Source: Smallanthus sonchifolius | Lineage: Eukaryota; Streptophyta; Magnoliopsida; Asterales; Asteraceae | Reading direction: 5' to 3' | Assembly (NCBI GenBank): GCA_023525975.1 | Contig: CM042042.1 | Location: 41,923,880-41,987,879 of the forward strand | DNA length: 64,000 bases | In this document: positions 43,882 to 56,025 of the stretch, one piece after another | Layout of the letters: each line of letters begins with the position of its first letter | How positions within the stretch are numbered: position 1 is the stretch's first letter | Position numbers and translations under genes: made by a program | Notes under the pieces: generated by a model | Databases searched by the model: none | Told to the model about the DNA's origin: nothing | What the model saw: the letters and a program-made list of their open reading frames with translations, nothing else

Positions 43882-46092
43882 TGTCACACCCCGACCGATG
43901 GCGGATTCATCGAGGCGGACACTAGCTGATTGTTCATAAGCACGTGATCTACTAAGGTTGCATAATTCATTAATAAGATTTAAATATCAATTACAATTCA
44001 AGTTACAACACCCTATTCTAGAATATTACACATAATTATTTTACTAGGTCCAAAAGCCTTATGTGTAGCACCTTCAACACATAGTCACACAATCACATAT
44101 CTTCACCTGAAACGTAATCCAAAACAAGTGTCAACTACGAGAGTTGGTGAGTTTACATATGGTTGAATATAATAAAAGTTTAATTAAAAACATTTATACA
44201 ATTCATGGTTTGACATGGTAAGACACGGCATAATGTGGAGGATTCACTATGTGTATACCAATTGTAAGCATGTAAGTATAAGCATACAGGTTTAACGTGA
44301 TGGGCATGGAATCAAGACTATATGGGTCACACACAGTTTAAAAAACCACCCTAAAAGTATCCATAGCATAACAAGTGCCATGCACAAAAGCACAATAATC
44401 TACGCATGTAAACACAAGTTGAATTGTATGTAAGTATGCACAGATTTCGTTTCACCCCAAAATGTATAAAAATGTAAATAGGGGATATGTAACTCACCTG
44501 GCTAGCGGATGTTTTAATCCACGTGGGTAGGTGATAAGGATGTTGAAGTCTAAGCACGTTGAAACCCTATGTAGATAAATGGGTATTATTGTATGTTTAT
44601 ACGTGTGTATTCGTATTTAATTGTGTATAGGTTTATAATAACATTTCTTAAAATTATTTGCATAAAATATAGGTCCAGATTTACTTGAAATCACTGATTT
44701 GATCGAATACACACACACATAGGCGGAAACTGTGTGTATGTTGGATGAAACAGATGGTAGAGACAGGCATCGAAACTATGTTCAATCGAAACTTCTAGTT
44801 TCGATTGACCATTTACAAGTGATACACAGAACTGTCGAAACTACCATCTATCGAAACTACTAGTCTCGATTAACCATTTACAAGTGATACACAGAACTGT
44901 CGAAACTACCATCTATCGAAACTACTAGTTTCGATTGAACACACTCAATCGAAACTAAGTAGTTTCGATGGCCCAGACTTAGAAATAAAACAGTAAATTA
45001 CCCACTAAGTAGTTTCGATTGGTACAGCTTGCCTTATGATAACAGAAGGTAAAGAAACGAAGTTGAGGTACCTACGTGGTCGCGAAGGGTCTGGTCGGCA
45101 CGGTCTTAAATCCGAGAATGTCAAGATCGGGAATTGAAGCTTCGGGATGAATTAGGTTCTGAAACTTTGGTCACAGCTTCACATGGAGACGACGAACGTA
45201 ATGGCGTCTTCAATTTGAAGTGAGAGTGGGTGAAGGAGGGGTGGCGAGCTCGAGCAGGTCCGTAAATGGCTATTTATAGCCGAGCTCGATCCCTATAATA
45301 AAACACGCAATTGAGTATGTCCAGACACTCTTCTGGACGAGACGAAACTGTCGAGCCATCTTGCAGGCGAGGAGGTCGACTATCGGGGCCAATTGCACGG
45401 CGTGGACTTTCGGCCACAAACACAATCAGACGATTCGATTGATGGGGAGACAAATTGGTTAGGGGCTTTTGTTCGCGTGGGGACGACGAGGTCAGGGACA
45501 CCTTTTTCGGCTGTCGAGGTGCAGAGAACAGGCGTGTCGAGGTGTCGCCGGAAATTGGCTTGGACCGCCAGACAAGGGAGAGGATGACCGGAAACGCGAA
45601 TTGAGATTTGGCAAATTTAGTCCCTGTAGTTTGATTCTGTTTTAATTAAGTCCCTGAGATAATTACGGATGAGTCCTTGTGGTTTGATTTGTCCACGAAT
45701 AGTCCCTCAACTGGTTTTTTGTTTAAAACCTTTTAGTTTGAAAATTTTTAAAACAGCCTCTTAACTTTTACAAAAATAATTAATTAAATTTCTTTTTAAT
45801 TACAAAATTATTTTATAAACTTATATTATTATTATTATCATTATAAATATCTTTATAAAAGTTAATTGTTTTATTTAAATAGGTCATCTTATTTATATAT
45901 GAAACTTTTAATTTAGATTTTTATATAAAATTTTATATAAGTTTAAAACTTATAAAATTTTAATTATTTTAAATCCATAAAATAAAAATATATATTTTTT
46001 ACAAAATTAAATAAAAACACTTTCATTTCATTTAACAGAAAATGATTACATGTTATATTACAAATGCGTGAATAAAAATCCGAAATGTCACA
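43882..46092 (-). repeat. 5' LTR of the gag-only element (2,211 bp)
   Basis: Same termini as 38483-40672. It is 21 bp longer overall, mostly because the first hairpin repeat is more complete here. TATA box at 45270-45278. Confidence 0.9.
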
Positions 46093-46097
46093 TAATA

Positions 46098-46722
46098 TGG
46101 AAGAGCACCCACTGTCTTGTCACGGACTTCATTGTCTTTCTTTAGTTCCTTGAAAGCCTCCATGATAGCATTAAATTGGGCAGCTCCCATGTCCTCACCT
46201 CCTGTACTACCTCCTTGCTGATTTTGATGTTGATAGCCCCTTTTGTATCTATGGTATCCGCCTTGGTTATAATTTTGTTGGCGGTTTTGGTATTGTTGCT
46301 ATTGTGGTTGTCCTCCACCCTGCACATTAGCACCCTGAAAGTTAGGATTCATTTGATTAGATGCATTACCATACCTGAGTAACGGATGGTTTCTGAGTCT
46401 TGGGTGATACTGTGTAACAGTGGCCTTGTCTCCTCTAAGCTGGTTCACCTCTTTAGCCTTTCCTTTCTCTCTTGGGCAGTTTGCTAACACATGCCCCAAC
46501 TCTTCACATCCGTCACACACCTGATAAGATTGATTCACATTTGCCACCTCTTTACCGCTAGGCTTACCAAGATGTGCCATTTGAATTTCCATGGCATCCA
46601 ACCGCTTCTACATCTCATAATCAACCGACTTCACAGATGAAGTTGACTTTCCCCTTCTACTTGCATTAGCTTGTGTTTTGGATATCACCGCCATCCTCTC
46701 AAGTATGTCCCAATCCTCATCC
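46098..46722 (-). pseudogene. gag: Athila gag of E3, C-terminal part
   Basis: Zinc knuckle CDGCEELGHVLANC at about 46485-46530, Q/N/Y-rich stretch and the start of the linker. On the left it meets the gag-only element's TSD after a deletion; on the right it meets the Copia insertion inside the codons for HVDEDWD. It continues at 63218. Confidence 0.8.
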
Positions 46723-46727
46723 ACATG

Positions 46728-47447
46728 TGTAGGATCGTGAAAGTACAAGATGGTTCTGTTCTTAGTTGAGGTTGGCGGAAACAAAATCAACTACATAGTT
46801 TATAATTAAGTAAACACAAAGAATACTGATAAACACTGTTGTATTAAGCTTTTGTGAATGCAAAGATTACAAGTGAAAACTCAGTGAAGAAGCACACTTA
46901 CAATGAAGTGGTTACACAGTATTTATACTAACTTAGAATCAAGACAGACCCTTGATTCTAAGGATCAGATCGAACACAAGCCGTTGATCTTGTTTATTAA
47001 TCTAAATTACACGTAAAGGCTAATCTAGTTAACTTTACTGAAACCTCTTCTTTGGCATCATTGTTTGCATGCTTGGAGAAGAGCGTCATTGTCCTTTATT
47101 GGTTGCACCAGTGAGGTTCCTTCTGCTTGGAGTGTGGCAGTTGCTTTTGCATAAAGGTGTCAGAGGCGCTTCGCATGGATAGTCAGCTGCAACGTTTGGT
47201 CTTCAGAGAATAAAGCTATCAGCAGCAGAGATGAGGACTAGCAGCAAAATTGATCTATCCGCAGCTGCTGAGGATATGCCTATCAGCAGCAACATGTGTT
47301 GAATGCTGCTGATAAGCCGATCCGCAGCTACTTTGGTCTTCAGCAGTAGACAAAGTACCGGCAGCTGTTTTGCTCAGCAGCAATCTTGTGTTGTCCGCGG
47401 CAGTTGTACTTAGAACAATTTTGTAGCAATCAGTCTTTGGTTCTACA
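46728..47447 (-). repeat. 3' LTR of the Copia element (720 bp)
   Basis: Plus display TGTAGGATCG to GGTTCTACA. Minus-strand TATAAATAC at 46919-46927. It contains an array of CAGCAGC/GCTGCTG motifs at 47205-47405, including a perfect 11 bp inverted repeat TATCAGCAGCA/TGCTGCTGATA (47281-47291 and 47304-47314). Confidence 0.92.
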
Positions 47448-47460
47448 AACTCCCCCTAGA
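47448..47460 (-). promoter_or_regulatory. Polypurine tract of the Copia element
   Basis: Minus strand TCTAGGGGGAGTT directly next to the 3' LTR; it would prime plus-strand DNA synthesis. Confidence 0.8.
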
Positions 47461-47480
47461 CTGATGCTACCAAAATTCTT

Positions 47481-50400
47481 CTAGTCCCTCTGTTGCTGAA
47501 GGTTTTTCATGTGGTCAACTATCCTTGCTACTTCATACCCTCGAGGATCCTTGCTGGGGTTGTCAAGAGGAAGTTCAGACAGAGTCTTGATGTCCTTACT
47601 TGGCATTTTGAAGATTGCCTTGCTTGGACGTCTCATCTGGTGACCCTTGACATTTGTGATGGTGAACTCATTCTTCTCAGCATTGTAGGACCATCGTGCA
47701 AATGGATAGTGGGATTGTAGAGGTTTAACATCTAAGACTACATCTTTGCTGGGGTTGAAGTGATGTTTGATCACCAGCACAAGATGTTTCCCGCCATCAT
47801 TTGTAGGTATGAATTCTTCACCCAGCTCCATGATTCTCTTGAGATCAGAATCTGGAAGTTGTAGAACCTCATCAACAGACTTGTAAATTGATCTTCTTTG
47901 TTCAGTTCTCCCCCTGAATACTTCAAACCACTGATCTTGGATACTGTAAAACCATTGGACTATTTCTCTGGAGTCTTCAGGTTTGGGTATGGGTTTGGAT
48001 TTCTTCAGGAGTGGCCGTTGATGAGAGGGAGCTGGGTGTGTTGTTTTGGACTTTTTGGGTTGAGGAGAGGAAGGCTTGGGGATGTTTGTGGATGGTGTTT
48101 GGAAAGTGGAAGTAGTTTCTGGTGCAGAGGTTCTTTGTTTCTTGACTGGTCTCTTTCCCAGTCTTTCTTCCTCTTCCTTTTTCACTTTTGTATACAGGGC
48201 TTGTAGGTTCATGAAGGACATGGGACCTATCCTTTTTCCACTTTCTCCCCTTGCCTTAAGGAAGTCCATCATCACCTTCCTTTCTTCATGGGTCCTTTGA
48301 TTAAGGGCAATGGCTTTCTTTGACTTTTGTTGAGCTTTCTCTTTCTCTTCATCTTTCTTCTTCTTTGCCAATTCCCCCTGCTGACCCATGAAGGCTCTGT
48401 AGATCTCTTTGTTTGAAAGTTTTTCAAGGTAGTCTGCATCCTCACCTTGAGAGATCATAGCTTCAGTCCACTCCTCCCTTAATTCTTTTGCTAATTTAGA
48501 ATCAGTGATTCTAAACTTAGCATCTTCCTTCCTCTTCTTTTCAATCTCCTCTTCTACTTCCTTTGCCAACTGTTCCTGCAGTTGTCTAGCAAGTTATTCA
48601 TCTTCCTCAACTTGAGACCCTGCATGGATTTTAATTTTCATCTCATCCAGCTGTTTGGCATACAGCTGGATTGTCTATTGTCTTAGGAGTATGGCTGCCT
48701 TTCTTTCTTGATGCTTTTGTTTGTGAGCCATCTCTTCTTCTTCTCTTTTCCTTCTTCTTTCTTCTTTCTCCTTCTTTTCTTTTTGCAACCTCTCTTCATC
48801 CTCTTCTGTCATAATACCCTTCCCTTTATTAACATTGGATGCCTCTGCTCTGGCTTCACTGATCACAGAAACAGCTGATTGTTGTGCTGTTGGGATCTCT
48901 GCCTCGGCTTCATTGGCAAGTTGAGAGGTAGACAAGGGAAGGTCTTCAGTTTGGCACTCAGGACCTGTAAGCTCTAGCAGCCTTTCCTGTAATGTACATC
49001 TTACTTCGTAAGCTACAGTGCAAATGTCAACTGGAGGGGAAGCTGAGTCAGTGTCAGAGTTTGACACATCTTCTTCTTCATAAATCCTTCCTTCCTTTTC
49101 AAGGTGGGCTTTGATAATTGCTATCATCGCCTGGCTTTCAAGGGAGTTGACATTGCAGATGTTGGCTCTGAGCTGAAAGATCTTGAATAGGAAGTCTGTT
49201 GGCAGTTGAAGGATATTCCTGGTGTTGATGATAAGAGAGGTGCCGTTGCTTAGAAGGAAGGTATGGTCAAGGCACTTATTGCTTATCCATCCTAGCACAT
49301 CTGAGTCCTTGACCATTAGTTTGTACAGGAGTCTTTTCAGGCTCAGAACTTCTTGTTCATTGAGAAGACTGCTTCTTGTGATTTGGAGATTGTTAGGAGA
49401 CAGTCTTCTTTCTGCAGCCTGAGATGACTCAGGAGACTCTACCCGTTTTAGTTCTTTGATTAGTCTTATGAAGTTGGGTAGGTTGTCCTCCATCAAAGCA
49501 TAGAACATGTCAATGGATAGGTCTGCTGAGAGGTCTGATGAGTTGTTGATGCAGATAAGATCATATAGGTCAAGGATTTCAAATGGATGAATTAAATCCC
49601 AGTCTAGCTCTTCTACTCCGCTAAACTCCCGACCTATCCAAAACCTCTCAGTTTTCCCATCGTACCCCCAAGCTAGTATAATGTCAAACTCTAGCTGTGT
49701 TGATGTCAGTGGGAAGTGGGGGGCAGTTGCATGACTTATGATGGCTGAAACTTCTGGGATGATGCTGAAGGATGTAGATGTTTCGTCTTGGTTCTTTTCA
49801 TCCATCAGCACCTCATCTATAGCTCTAACAACTAGCTTCCAGTCTTCAGTAGATTCTTCTTCATTGTCATCTGAGACTGGCAAGTCATGAACTTGGACAA
49901 AAGCTGGTCTGAATAGAGTACTTTGAAAGGCAGCTTGCTCTTGAATCCAGTTGTCGAGACTTTCAGTGTCTTCTTCCATAGGGACTTTCTCCCCCATTTT
50001 GGTTGCATCAGTGAACAAATAGGCATTTGTTTGAGTGCCCACTGAGACAAGAGAGGGAGAAGCCGAGGAGGGGCATTGATGGGCTTCATGCATCAAGGCT
50101 TGGTGTCGTAGTTTGGACACTTCAGCCTCAAGCATAGCCACCATGGCCGTCAATTCCAGATTGCTTAGTTTCAGACTGTCCTCATCCACAGTTGTGGAAT
50201 CCTTGGACCCAGATGGGGCCGTAGGCCGAGCCTCAGTATCCCCATCACCCATGGTTTCTTGGCTCCTGGGATTCCTCTCAGTGAGGTGAGTTTCCAAGGA
50301 AACACCCTCACCATGAGTTGCCTGGTTGAGGTCTTAAAGATGTTATCACTGTCCTGCTGGTCATTTGATGGACCAGCAGTAGTGAAAGCCTCTTCCACAT

Positions 50401-50997
50401 CCACTCTTTCATTACTCCTAGAGTGGACCTTCAAGGGTGAAGAACTTGGGTTGGGTGTTTCGGAAACAAGACCTATCAGTACCTCCTTGATAGTGGTAGA
50501 TGGAGAAGGTACATCACTTTGGTCAGGTTCCTCAACACTTAAGTCCAAAGAAGATAGGAATGGCTCGAAGGGCTGTTCTATGGATCCGGGAAGTGATCCT
50601 AATCCTAATAGAGAGACTTCCGAAGGAGTCTCCCTAACAGTGTGGCTTTCCCTTATGATATTCTCACTAGAATGTTGTGATTCTGAGTGAGGGATGTTGG
50701 CTTGGGTTTGGGCCTTGGAGGCAAGAGAAGAAGGAGTTCTCTTGCCCCTCTTCCTTGTATATTTGGCTGCAACCGGGGCCCTGTGTTCCGGTTGAGCAAT
50801 CAAGTTGTGGGTGAGTAATGTATGTGCCTGTATATCCTCAGTAGAATGCACAGGGGTTCGATCAAGGGAAACAGCAGTTTGAGTTTGTGGCAGTGAGGTG
50901 GAGGGTGTGGGATCAGTATCAGCTGGCTTTGCTAAACTGTCACCCTGGGCACTTTGCGTGTTCAACATTGTAGACAACAATGGAACATCGGCCCCTG
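47481..50997 (-). pseudogene. Copia third ORF (env-like position), C-terminal part
   Basis: Continuation of the ORF whose start is at 55387. After the solo LTR the frame reads SGADVPLLSTMLNTQSAQGD, then a serine/threonine/proline-rich region, a frame change near 50290, a mixed region with coiled-coil character (LSNLELTAMVAMLEAEVSKL), a long K/E/R-rich coiled coil around 48700-48850 and 48350-48560, a basic S/P/K-rich stretch, and a conserved-looking end (WFEVFRGRTEQRRSI...HYPFARWSYNAEKNEF) finishing with a TAG at 47481-47483. In-frame stops at 48675-48677 and 48594-48596 break it. No signal peptide or membrane segment stands out, so a fusogenic envelope role is not supported by sequence. Function unknown. 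Confidence 0.7.
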
Positions 50998-51002
50998 AGA
51001 AC

Positions 51003-54000
51003 TGTAACATCCACCAAATTTGCAGTATATCCATATTGAAATTCTAGACAAAGTGCACTCATTAGGACCTAGTTAATATCGAACTTGGTCAACAAACTAT
51101 GTGCACCAACTATTCTATGCTAATTTCATGAAATAATGAGAGTTCAAGACTCTAAACTATGATCTATGACATAAGATCACCTATAATAGGTTAAACTATG
51201 TCTAATTCTACCCTCATTACTTAGTTATACACTAATCATAGTGTAATTAACTTAATTGGGTCTTATTCCATGCTAATTAACTTAATTATACCCTAATCTT
51301 AGTATAATTAGTCAAACTATGTCTAATTACTAAACTAATTTCATTAAACTTGATGTTATTACCCAAACTATGTCCATCAATATTTATTTCAAGACCATAT
51401 CCTAAGTACAAGCTTTAAACATTCATATTTCAACTATTTCATATTTAATTTATATAAAAACTTTTATATAAATTATTTTATAAATCTTTCTTACATAATT
51501 ATATAAATACATCTCATCTATTTTATATAACACTTGTATATTTACACACACACTTATGAAAGACTAGAATTCTCATCACATTTATAAAACACCACCATTT
51601 TTATAAAAATCTACCATTCCATGAACTTTTGTACAAAACCCACCTACAAAAACACCATCATTCCAATCACTTACAAAAATCACCTACACACTCCACCTCC
51701 CATTCTTTTCTTACAAATCTATCCTAATGTAATCTCAAGAAACATTATTTAATTCCACAAACCATGCTCTTGTTTCCCTATAAATACAAGACCAAATCCT
51801 CCCATTTTCACTTGCACCTTTCACAAACTCTCTCACTCTTTCTTTCCCTCTAAAATCTCGGCTCAAGGGAGGTGCAAGACCAACTCTCAAAGCCTTGAAC
51901 CATTCAAGCTTGTAAGCATTCTTTCTTCTAAGTTTCTATCTTTCTTTCCTTCTTTCATTTATTCTAGATCATGATCTTTGATAACTAAAAGGTTTATGGG
52001 TTTTATGATACCATATACTTGTGATAACAAGTGGTAATCTATGACTAAGGTCAAACCATAAACACACCTTCAAAGATCAAAGAACTAGTCCATGTATTCA
52101 TGTCTTTACTTTGTATTCTTTTTTTCTAGAGCTTGATCTTTGATAACTAAAAGGTTTATGGGTTTTATGATACCATATACTTGTGATAGCGAGTGGTAAT
52201 CTATGACTAAGGTCCAACCATAAACACACCTTCAAAGATCAAAGAACTAGCCCAAATACTTTATGTTTTTGCTTTACTTTTCTCTAGATCTTGATCTTGA
52301 TAACAAAAAGGTTTATGGGTGTTATGATACCATCATACTTGTGTAAACAAGTGGTAATCTATGGCTAGAGCCAAACCATAAACATAACCTCAACACTCAA
52401 GAACTAGTCCATTTAAATTCTTGTATTTACTTATTATGCACTTTATTTTTCATGTTCTTACACTATTAACAATGCTTATGGACATAATATAGTTTGGGTA
52501 AACACTAAAATCAAGTCTTTTAAGTTATTATAACACAATATTTAAAAGGATGGATGAGTTAAATAAGTTTAATATAGTCACATACAACTTAAACAAGAAT
52601 AAACACCGTTTAAAAACCCGGTTTTTAACCCAAAAATATGATTTTAACTTCTAGACCTCTTAAAATTCCCATATTTTGGAAACGACTCCGACCTACTATA
52701 AAAAGGCTCCATATTAAATTTTATGATTTTTGGAGTTAGTTAGCTATATTAATAAAATAAATCTTACGGAAACAAAGGTCTTTTTTATACATAAACTTTT
52801 TATAAAATTCTCAAATTTTTACCAAGTTACCTACTGGTCATAAGGTTGTTATAAAATAATAATCATAATTTTTAGACATAAATAGCTATCCTTTCCAAAT
52901 TAGTCTATCTCAAATGATTTTTGGAAAAATACTAAACTATTTCAAATGAGTTTACAAAAATTCCAGTAAATTTCTAATATTTTATCAAGTCTATAAACCA
53001 AATTTCATAAGGATTGGTGATGGATAGCTATACTTTCGAAATTATAACTTATTTTGAGCATTTACGACCGTAATAATTGATAAAAACGTCTTTAAACACA
53101 CATTATCGACTCGACCAACTTTTGGAACTCTTCTTGTAAATAAAATGAGTCTATGTGAGTCATCAAACTACTATTTTTATCAAGAATCACGACCATGGTA
53201 TTTTTGTAAGATTAATCCATCGAAAAACCGTCGTGAAACGACTAGTTTTTAAGAACAATATTCTTCAAGAATATTTGAGGGTTTAAAACCTTATAAAAAC
53301 TTGACACATATACTTTTGATCATAAGGTATGAGTTTTACTAAGTTTAACCAACAAAACGCTACATCTATTATCAAAGCGGTTTGTGTGATTTCAAGAACA
53401 AAACTTTTAAAAGAAACTCTTTACACATGTGTGACTTCTACTTATTTCCATCCATCCTATCTTTCTAAATACTAACAAGAATTTGACATTTTTTTAAAAT
53501 CTCGTTACCATTACAAGTCAATCTTATTTAACATCTAAACTCCTGATGTTTTGACGGTGACCGCCGTAAATCCAAACATGTCACTATATAATTTGCAAGA
53601 AACCAAGAACTAACACTCTATATTTGGACAAAGCAATGCCTTAGTCCGACTTAAACTAGAATAAAGTCCATAAAACTCATAGATTCCCACCATTGTAGGA
53701 CCCGAGTAGGACAATCTCTCTACCACAAGAAACATACATTTCCGCATTTCTATGTGAGTTTTCGTGGCCCCTTTTTCCTTACTTTTTGGGGGAAAATATG
53801 CTTACTATGTTTTTATACTCACTCATTGTATATCTATACTTACTCGTTATACTTCAAACTCTCTACACTTTACTTTACGTATTTAATAATACGTGAGTCT
53901 TCGTAGCCCCTTTTTCTCTTAAACTTTTGGGGGGAAAATATGCTCTATCTATTTTCACTATTTACTATATTGATTATTCACTTGTCTATTTGACTATATA

Positions 54001-54651
54001 ACTTGAGCTGAACTAGAATTATTATCACTTCTCAAGTCCCCTTTTTCAAGAAACGCAACTAGTTAACTTTGCTAAGCCGACGGTTAAATATTGATAGATC
54101 TATCGGGGTGACGCCCCATTCATCCTTCTGACTGACGCGTTTAAAACAGCAGAAAACGTGGTGAATGTTTATTTCCGATTCTAGAAACAAGAATTAATGC
54201 TCCGTGATAAGGCATTAAACAGGGGCAAACACACTAGGTCATCAGGTTTAGTTGCGGGCTCAATGTTTATATTGTCTTGTTCATATGCATATTTTGTCAA
54301 CATATCTTGACAACCTTTCTTATGTTGTTGATATTCAACTATTTACTCTCTTACTCTATACTTAAACCTACAAACTCACCAGCTTTATAGCTGACCACTT
54401 TTAAGCATATTTTTCAGGTAACAAATGCTTAGCATACAAGCATACAAGATTTGAAGTACTATAGAAGATTTATAGGAGATTGCTTTTGGATAGTTAATCT
54501 ACATATATAAATCTTCAAGATGTACTTAGAACCAAGTTTTATGTAATATTTTGGAAATGAATGCAATTAGTATTTCTCTTGTAAACAATGTGTTCATGAT
54601 TTTCCATACAACTGTCTCAACCCGTGTTTCCGCCCTAGACGGGGTGTAACA
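51003..54651 (+). mobile_element. Large solo LTR (3,649 bp) inside the Copia third ORF
   Basis: Starts TGTAACATCC, ends GGGGTGTAACA, and is flanked by a perfect 5 bp duplication AGAAC (50998-51002 and 54652-54656). It has no ORF and no internal LTR pair, so the simplest reading is one LTR left after recombination between the two LTRs of a Gypsy element. A plus-strand CCTATAAATAC near 51778 and a tail with ACTCACC...TTTTTCAGGTAA suggest plus orientation and a Tekay-like origin. It also carries 160 bp tandem repeats and a second pair of repeats at 53750-53810 and 53889-53945 (CCCCTTTTT...GGGGGAAAATATGC). A non-autonomous element without LTRs is the alternative. Confidence 0.8.
51963..52437. repeat. 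Three tandem copies of a 158-162 bp repeat in the solo LTR
   Basis: Units start at 51963, 52125 and 52283, each with TCTAGA, then AAAAGGTTTATGGG, TGGTAATCTATG and CATAAAC. Copies 1 and 2 are very similar; copy 3 is more diverged. Confidence 0.9.
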
Positions 54652-54656
54652 AGAAC

Positions 54657-55387
54657 TTTGATGAAACTGTTCTCATGCTTTGAAAAATGTTGTTCTTATG
54701 TCCCAGCATTATATAGATTCTTGCAGTTTTTGAAAGATCTTGGTGCTTAATGTTGAACACTTCCTGCAAGAATCTTGGGTACATGAAGAACTATGATTTC
54801 ACCCCTTCTTGAAGGTTGTATCTCAAACCTTCAAGAATGAGGTGGGAAAAATTGAAACCCGCACCAGTTATCATACTGTGAATTGCCGACGCAAGTCCGG
54901 AGTTAAGTTGGTTCCAGCCACTCCTCTTCTGGGATATGCATTGGAGGAGAGTGTGGCAGAGATACTTCCATTTGGGACCCATGAGTGCCTTCTCTATCGT
55001 ATACTCTGTTTGATTCCCAGTGTACCCTGTGGATACAAAGGTCCTCATGTATACGTCTTTTGGGTAAGAGATGGCGTCCCCTTCATCCTGAAGCTTGAGG
55101 TGTTGGCGGAGCTTTGCTTCAGTGATTATCATCTCCTTGCCGTCTACTGTGCCTCTGATTTGGGGAGTGCCCTGGTCAGTAGAATACACGGCTGAGCTCC
55201 AAAAATCTTCCATGTGGGAAGTATAGATGGTTGGGTTGACTGTTAGGGCATGGTGGATTTTGGACCGACAAAGGAAGTCGATCATATCATCGAAACCTTC
55301 GGATTTCTTACCCTTTATTAGGTATGCAGTGAGGTTGTGATATGGGGAAAACTTGTCGTTGGGGATGTTTATGTCTGCTTCTGCCAT
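54657..55387 (-). pseudogene. Copia third ORF, N-terminal part
   Basis: ATG at 55387 (MAEADINIPNDKF). It is open for 198 codons to a TAG at 54791-54793, after which the same frame continues (FFMYPRFLQEVFN) until the solo LTR cuts it. The segment ALTVNPTIYTSHMEDFWSSA followed by VDGKEMIITEAKLRQHL is a pattern I associate with a protein widespread in daisy-family Copia elements and usually annotated as hypothetical. Its position between pol and the 3' LTR is that of the env-like ORF of Sireviruses. It aligns in frame with the part beyond the solo LTR once the 3,654 bp insertion is discounted. Confidence 0.7.
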
Positions 55388-56025
55388 TGTTATGGATTTG
55401 GAGGGAAGAGAGAAGGGTGTTTGAATGGTGGTTATGGAGATTATGGAGAGTATGGAGAGCTTTGAATGTGGTGGGGACTTAGAGCAAAAATGATGGTTAG
55501 GGTTGAATTGAATGCGAAGAGGTGTTATGACAAACTTTGATTTTGAGTTTATAACGGCAAGGAAGGGAAAAAGCAGAATGGCTTGTACCGTACAACTTTA
55601 TTCACTTTTTACTGCTACAGCTGTTATACACCGATGCAGTCATGGTAGAGACTGACGGTAACTTTTACAGCGGGTAAACGTTAATGTAGACTTGTTTTAC
55701 CCATCAGCAGCAAACTTGGTTGCTGCCGATGGTGAGCTATCCGCTGCAAACTTGGTTGCTGCGGATAGTGAAGTCTTTCAGCAGCAGATTTGGGTGCTGC
55801 TGACTATTGTAGTCATTCCGCAGCAAAAAGGTTGCTGCTGACCGCCTTAAAGCTGTCTGCGGGAAACTTGTTCCTGCTGATAACTTAAAGCGATCAGTGG
55901 CAAAGGCTTTGCTGCTGAAGAGTAAAACTGTCAGCAGCGAAAAAAGTGTTGCTGACTATAACCTTTTATTAAGAACAAAAACATAGACATATTTACAAGG
56001 AAAGATAAAAAATTTGAGACATGTC
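55388..56025 (-). repeat. Spacer with a hairpin array between Copia pol and the third ORF
   Basis: Non-coding. From 55700 to 55945 it holds about six consecutive hairpins with CAGCAGC/GCTGCTG-type arms, for example TATCCGCTGCAA...TTGCTGCGGATA (55738-55767, six-base loop ACTTGG) and CATCAGCAGCAA...TTGCTGCCGATG just before it. The same arms occur in the LTRs. Confidence 0.85.

Larger units (their letters stand above)
38483..46092 (-). mobile_element. Gag-only Gypsy element (7,610 bp, non-autonomous)
   Basis: Two 2.2 kb LTRs starting TGTCACACCCCGACCG and ending ATGTCACA, flanked by a perfect 5 bp target duplication TAATA (38478-38482 and 46093-46097). The 3.2 kb interior holds a primer site, one gag gene and a purine tract, and no protease, RT, RNase H or integrase. 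This matches the published description of terminal-repeat retrotransposons with a gag domain (TR-GAG). It would depend on pol from a related, probably Tekay-like, Gypsy element. LTRs differ by scattered substitutions and small indels, about 2% by eye. Confidence 0.9.
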
